Shown here: piece after piece, positions 60,633-64,000 of the stretch
Layout of the letters: each line of letters opens with the position of its first letter
Numbering within the stretch: position 1 is the stretch's first letter
NCBI RefSeq assembly: GCF_009755605.1
Contig: NZ_WPNZ01000013.1
Coordinates: 186,001 to 250,000, forward strand
Direction: 5' to 3'
Length of the DNA: 64,000 nucleotides
DNA from: Streptomyces typhae
GTDB taxonomy: Bacteria; Actinomycetota; Actinomycetes; Streptomycetales; Streptomycetaceae
Made by a program: the position numbers and the translations under genes
The notes under the pieces: generated by a model
The model's database searches: none
Seen by the model: the letters and a program-made list of their open reading frames with translations, nothing else
Told to the model about the DNA's origin: nothing

Positions 60633-61349
60633 CTACCGTGCGGCCCGGGCGCGTGCCGTCACGAAGAAAGCGGGGACATTTACATGGCGCCCGTCCACCG
60701 TGACCGTCCCCTGATAGTCGAGGGGGGCGGTGGAGAGGATCTCGAAGCCGGCCGCCCCCAGTTTGCGCTGCAGGGCGTCGGCCTCCCGGGCGACCGGCAG
60801 CGGGACCCGATCGAAGACGAACCCGAACTTCTCCGCGGGATCGCCCTTGCGCTTGAGCTGGCCGAGGATGAAGTCCCGGCTGGCCGGGGCGAGTTCATAG
60901 AAGAAGGCGCCGCCGCTGGAGCCGGCCAGGTGCGCCAGGGACGTGACCGCGCGATCGAGTTCGTCGGGGGTGAAGGCGTGCAGGACGGTGCGGACGTACA
61001 GCGAGGCGTCACCGATCCGTTCGTGCAGCGCGGCAGCCTGCTCGGGTTGGAGCAGATCGAGCTGCTCGTACTCGACGCCGGGGGCGCCGTGGTACTTTCG
61101 CGCCCGCTCCACGGCGCTCGGGGCCACGTCCACGCCGATCACCCGGTCGAAGTGCGTGGCGATGGCCGCCGTCTGCGCGCCGTCCCCGCAGCCGACGTCG
61201 ATGACGGGCTTGGAGGGGTCGAGCACGCTGCCGAACAGGTGCAGGTGGGCATGGGCCACGTAGGTGGGGTCCACGTCCCACGGTGATGCGCCGGGCGTCG
61301 GGGGAAGGTCTTTCCAGAAGCGGTCCCACATGGCCTCGAAGCGGCTCAT
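60633..61349 (-). CDS. Class I SAM-dependent methyltransferase
   Basis: 238 residues from ATG 61349 (AGGAAGC preceded by AAGGAGAGG). Motif I is PVIDVGCGDGAQTAAIA (residues 48-64), then VIGVDVAPSAVERARKY and a motif IV-like DASLYVRTVLHAFTPDEL. The N-terminus (FEAMWDRFWKDLPPTPGASP) resembles small-molecule methyltransferases of natural-product clusters. 248 bp upstream of the MOSC gene on the same strand. Likely tailors the product; N, O or S target unknown. Confidence 0.88.
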   Translation of the reverse strand: MSRFEAMWDRFWKDLPPTPGASPWDVDPTYVAHAHLHLFGSVLDPSKPVIDVGCGDGAQTAAIATHFDRVIGVDVAPSAVERARKYHGAPGVEYEQLDLLQPEQAAALHERIGDASLYVRTVLHAFTPDELDRAVTSLAHLAGSSGGAFFYELAPASRDFILGQLKRKGDPAEKFGFVFDRVPLPVAREADALQRKLGAAGFEILSTAPLDYQGTVTVDGRHVNVPAFFVTARARAAR

Positions 61350-61780
61350 ATGTGCTTCCTCTCCTTGATTCTCGGCATTTTCCGAACCCGTACCGCGTAT
61401 TGGGGAAGGCCCATGTCGGCCTTGATGCACGGGAGACGGAAGTTACTTTTCGATCATTCGCCCGTCGGTCGGTTCTGTAAAGGTAGGGGCGCGTGATGTG
61501 TCAGTTCCGGTAGTCGGGCTGCTGATTTTTCGCACGGAGTGCGAGAAAAGTGCTGCGCTTTTTTCCGTGGCGTGCCGAAGGCGCCCGCTCATTCCTGTCG
61601 AACGGGCCGACGCATGTTCGCCGACGGGAAAATAGCCGTATGCGGAACGCATACGCAAGCTGCGGGCCGAGCGGGAGGTCCCCGGCCCGCAACTGTGATT
61701 TCCCGTAGTCTGCGGAGGCTGTGGCCGATGGCGGCCGGAAGATTTCGCGATGCCGCGGGGGCGGACCGCTCAGCCCGGTT
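61350..61780. other. Intergenic region with small hairpin
   Basis: About 430 bp of noticeably lower GC between rdgB and the methyltransferase gene. It contains a 10-bp stem (61526-61535 with 61539-61548, one wobble, loop GGA) and probably the promoter of the methyltransferase-MOSC-P450 segment. No gene supported. Confidence 0.5.
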
Positions 61781-62383
61781 TCATCCCACCAGTTCCCGGA
61801 TGTGTGGCACGAGTGCGCGGAAGGCGGCGCCCCGGTGGCTGATGCGGTTCTTCCGCTCCGGGCCCAGTTGCGCGGCGGTCACCCTCTCGCCCAGTGGCTG
61901 GAAGACCGGGTCGTAGCCGAACCCGCCTGTGCCCTCCGGAGAGGTGCGCAGTGCGCCGGGCAGCTCCCCGAAGGTCACCCGCTCCGTGCCGTTGGGCAAG
62001 GCGAGCGCGGCGGCGCAGACATAGCGGGCGGTTCGGTGCGGGTCGCCGATGTCTTGCAGCTGCGCCAGGAGCAGGCGCAGATTGGCCTCGTCGTCGCCGT
62101 GCCGACCGGCCCAGCGGGCGGAGAAGACGCCGGGCGTCCCGGAGAGGACGTCGACGCCGAGGCCGGAGTCGTCGGCGATGGCGGGCAGCCCGGTGGCACG
62201 GGCCAGGGCATGCGCTTTGAGCAGGGCGTTCTCGGCATAGGTGACCCCGGTCTCCTTCACATCGGGGATGTCGGGGTAGGCGTCCGCACCCACCAGGTCG
62301 TATGGGAGCGCCGCCTCGCTCAGGATCGCCTTCAGCTCGACGAGCTTGCCCGAGTTGCGCGTGGCGAGGATCAACGTGTTCAT
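61781..62383 (-). CDS. rdgB: HAM1/RdgB-type non-canonical purine NTP pyrophosphatase
   Basis: 200 residues, full length. LILATRNSGKLVELKAIL, the substrate loop DDSGLGVDVLSGTPGVFSAR, GTGGFGYDPVFQP and the final SHRGAAFRAL are the family's diagnostic blocks. Converts dITP, XTP or hydroxylaminopurine NTPs to NMP and PPi. Its ATG overlaps the stop of the upstream transposase-like gene (ATGA). As the housekeeping copy normally sits beside rph, this is probably a cluster-specific copy serving biosynthesis or self-protection; that is inference. Confidence 0.93.
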   Translation of the reverse strand: MNTLILATRNSGKLVELKAILSEAALPYDLVGADAYPDIPDVKETGVTYAENALLKAHALARATGLPAIADDSGLGVDVLSGTPGVFSARWAGRHGDDEANLRLLLAQLQDIGDPHRTARYVCAAALALPNGTERVTFGELPGALRTSPEGTGGFGYDPVFQPLGERVTAAQLGPERKNRISHRGAAFRALVPHIRELVG

Positions 62384-63711
62384 GAGTCAAGTATCCAGTC
62401 GAGGTGGGGTAGTTGGGGTGAAGTGGCGGACGCTTCCGGGCACGGTGCGGACGCTCGCCCGCCGACAGCGGGAGGGGCCGAGACAGGTCCGTGCGGCTGC
62501 AAACCGTGGGCCGGGCAGGTACGCCCGACCGGCCGGAAAGCGTGCGACGGGCCGAGGCCGAGCCGTGCCGCGGTGTAGGCGGCGGACGCCAGCGTCACAT
62601 GGCGGTGCCATCCGGCGAGCGATCTGCCGCTGAAGTCACGCAGGCCGACGGCCTCGACGGCCCAGGCCACCTCCCGGTCGACGCGGCGGGCCAGATCGGC
62701 GTACTCCACGAGCCGCTGCAAGGGGGTGTCGACCATGTCCGTCAGCCACAGGTGTTCGGGGGGCCGGCCCGGGTCGTGCCACTCGCCGACCAGCAGCAGC
62801 CGCGGTCCCGCAACGGCTTCCTGCGCCAGCCGGACGGGCACCGCGGCCGCAAGAGAGCGGGCAGGCGGCCGCACGCCGCCCGGGGCGGCGTGCCGTACGG
62901 GCTGCCGGACGCTCCGGGCGGCCTCCAGGATGACCTGTGCGGAGAATGAGCCGCGCCGGTATCCGGGCATGTGCCGGTCGGTCACCGCGAGCCGGGTGGT
63001 GAGTGTCGTCCGGGCGAGGACCGGGGTGACGTTCCGGGTGAACCGCGCCAGGGTGGCCCGGCTCACGTCGCCGGGCACGTTCATCACCACCGGTCTGCCG
63101 CGGACCCCGGTGTCGCGGGGTGTGGCGAGGGCGGCGCTCGCGGCCCAGCCCTGCGGGGTGCTCCCGGCCGCGCTCCGCGACGGCCCCTCGGTCCCCGGCG
63201 TGCCCGCCCCCGGCAGGAACAGCAGCCAGTTGACCGGTGCGGTCAGCTCCGGCGACGCCAGCCAGACACCGTACGCGAGCTGTCCCTGGAACGTCCCCTG
63301 CCGCTGTGGGTCGAACATCTCGTCGACGCCCACGGACTGCTTACCGGTCCTGGGAATGGCCATCGAGTGCACGACGAGCGCGCGGGCCGGGTCGGTCTTC
63401 TCCGCCAAGGCGGCCAGAGCCGCGCGGATGGGGCGCCAGTCCCAGGTCGAGTCGGCAATGAAGTGGTGCAGGCGCTGCGCCGCGGCCGGATCGCCCGTGA
63501 TCGCAGCGATGTTCCTGATCGACTTGCGGCCCTGCGCCGCGAGCAGGCCATGCAGATACTGCCGGGCCCTGAGCTGCTGATCCTTGCGTCTCAAGGAGGC
63601 GAACAACTCGGCGCAGAAACCCTCCGGCACCTCGCCGTCGCCGGCCGTACAGACCGAACCGGCACTCGGGCGGGTGCCAGGGCCCGCACCGGCATGTGCG
63701 TGGGCTTCCAT
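62380..63711 (-). CDS. IS701-transposase-like protein, catalytically degenerate
   Basis: 443 residues from ATG 63711 (GGGAG at 7 nt). The fold matches IS701 DDE transposases: FASLRRKDQQLRARQYLHGL, LHHFIADSTWDW, then KQSVGVDEMFDPQRQGTFQG. In IS701 the first catalytic Asp lies in a VxDDTxxxKxGxxSVGV motif; here it reads VVHSMAIPRTGKQSVGV, so both Asp are replaced (His115, Ser116). There are no terminal inverted repeats, the gene is intact, and it is translationally coupled to rdgB by a 4-bp overlap. This is a domesticated transposase relative, possibly a DNA-binding regulator, not a mobile element. Confidence 0.8.
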   Translation of the reverse strand: MEAHAHAGAGPGTRPSAGSVCTAGDGEVPEGFCAELFASLRRKDQQLRARQYLHGLLAAQGRKSIRNIAAITGDPAAAQRLHHFIADSTWDWRPIRAALAALAEKTDPARALVVHSMAIPRTGKQSVGVDEMFDPQRQGTFQGQLAYGVWLASPELTAPVNWLLFLPGAGTPGTEGPSRSAAGSTPQGWAASAALATPRDTGVRGRPVVMNVPGDVSRATLARFTRNVTPVLARTTLTTRLAVTDRHMPGYRRGSFSAQVILEAARSVRQPVRHAAPGGVRPPARSLAAAVPVRLAQEAVAGPRLLLVGEWHDPGRPPEHLWLTDMVDTPLQRLVEYADLARRVDREVAWAVEAVGLRDFSGRSLAGWHRHVTLASAAYTAARLGLGPSHAFRPVGRTCPAHGLQPHGPVSAPPAVGGRASAPCPEASATSPQLPHLDWILDS

Positions 63712-63813
63712 CGAGCTTCTCCCTTCTGTCCGGTCTGTCCTGTCTGTGCGGCTGTCCGGTTCGGTCGGTGGCCCTTTGGGCACCGGGGCGAGAGCCGGCC
63801 CGGACGGGATTCG

Positions 63814-64000
63814 TCAGGCCCCGGCCATATGGGTTCCTCCGTCGACGTGGACGATCTCCCCGGTAGTCATGGGGAACCAGTCCGACAGCAGGGCCACCAC
63901 AGCGCGGGCGGCGGGTTCGGGGTCCTCCAGGTCCCAGCCGAGCGGCGCGCGCGCCGTGCTGGCCTCGGCCAGCGCCTGGAAGCCGGGGATGGACTTGGCG
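63814..64000 (-). CDS. FabI/InhA-like enoyl reductase, C-terminal part
   Basis: Only the last 61 codons are in the window; the gene continues past the right edge. AKSIPGFQALAEASTARAPL, GWDLEDPEPAARAVVALLSD and MTTGEIVHVDGGTHMAGA match the end of actinobacterial enoyl-ACP reductase (FabI/InhA, short-chain dehydrogenase superfamily). It reduces enoyl-ACP with NADH in fatty-acid synthesis. Within this cluster it might instead be a recruited reductase or a resistant duplicate. Same strand, 102 bp upstream of the transposase-like gene. Confidence 0.8.
   Translation of the reverse strand, partial: AKSIPGFQALAEASTARAPLGWDLEDPEPAARAVVALLSDWFPMTTGEIVHVDGGTHMAGA

Noticed and set aside
62380..63711. 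Active IS701 insertion sequence
   Set aside because: No terminal inverted repeats or target duplication, catalytic Asp replaced, and translationally coupled to rdgB.

Overview
The window is very GC-rich. Its genes have tight GGAGG-type ribosome sites, frequent GTG/TTG starts and many 4-8 bp overlaps. The families present (DUF2637, DinB/DUF664, RacO-like, golvesin/DNRLRE RHS proteins, FabI of the InhA type) point to a Streptomyces or close relative, probably an accessory or chromosome-arm segment. No rRNA, tRNA or CRISPR array was recognised.

Layout. 1-6.1 kb: a surface protein, a LysR regulator divergent from a TetR-aldehyde dehydrogenase operon, a SnoaL-like protein divergent from a PadR regulator, and a fibronectin-III lipoprotein behind a DasR-like site. 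6.2-8.6 kb: the dhaK-dhaL-dhaM dihydroxyacetone kinase set. 8.6-11.2 kb: small hypothetical, secreted ricin-lectin and DUF2637 membrane proteins. 11.3-22.5 kb: an unusual block with an unknown 601-residue membrane-segment protein, a LamG-like protein, histidine decarboxylase, an imidazolonepropionase-like amidohydrolase, a hemopexin-repeat protein, a ferric-reductase-like membrane protein and an unknown 541-residue protein. 23.3-34.9 kb: stress and detoxification genes (Dps, disulfide oxidoreductase, LtrA, two hydrolases, a YtcJ-type amidohydrolase, YcaC-like hydrolase, DoxX, DUF1275, AhpD-like, pirin).

34.9-54.0 kb is a polymorphic-toxin region. A 2814-residue secreted RHS protein carries a C-terminal non-specific nuclease and is followed by a SUKH (SMI1/KNR4) immunity gene. 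Upstream lies a graveyard of displaced parts: a frameshifted RHS remnant, two NucA/NucB-like toxin tails, an Imm1-like gene, two paralogous probable immunity genes, small membrane proteins, and broken IS5 transposase and RacO genes.

56.5-64.0 kb is a same-strand cluster that runs off the right edge. It holds an HD phosphohydrolase, nucleoside hydrolase, P450, MOSC protein, methyltransferase, HAM1/RdgB pyrophosphatase, a transposase-like protein that has lost its first catalytic Asp, and a FabI-like reductase. The set suggests a modified purine or nucleoside metabolite. HAM1/RdgB and the MOSC proteins YiiM/YcbX are the enzymes known to detoxify N-hydroxylated purines.

Across the whole window, short-period tandem repeats (5 to about 27 bp units) sit at gene starts, gene ends or in intergenic gaps, and are sometimes translated. 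Pseudogene breakpoints and most functional assignments beyond the named families are inference from sequence alone.
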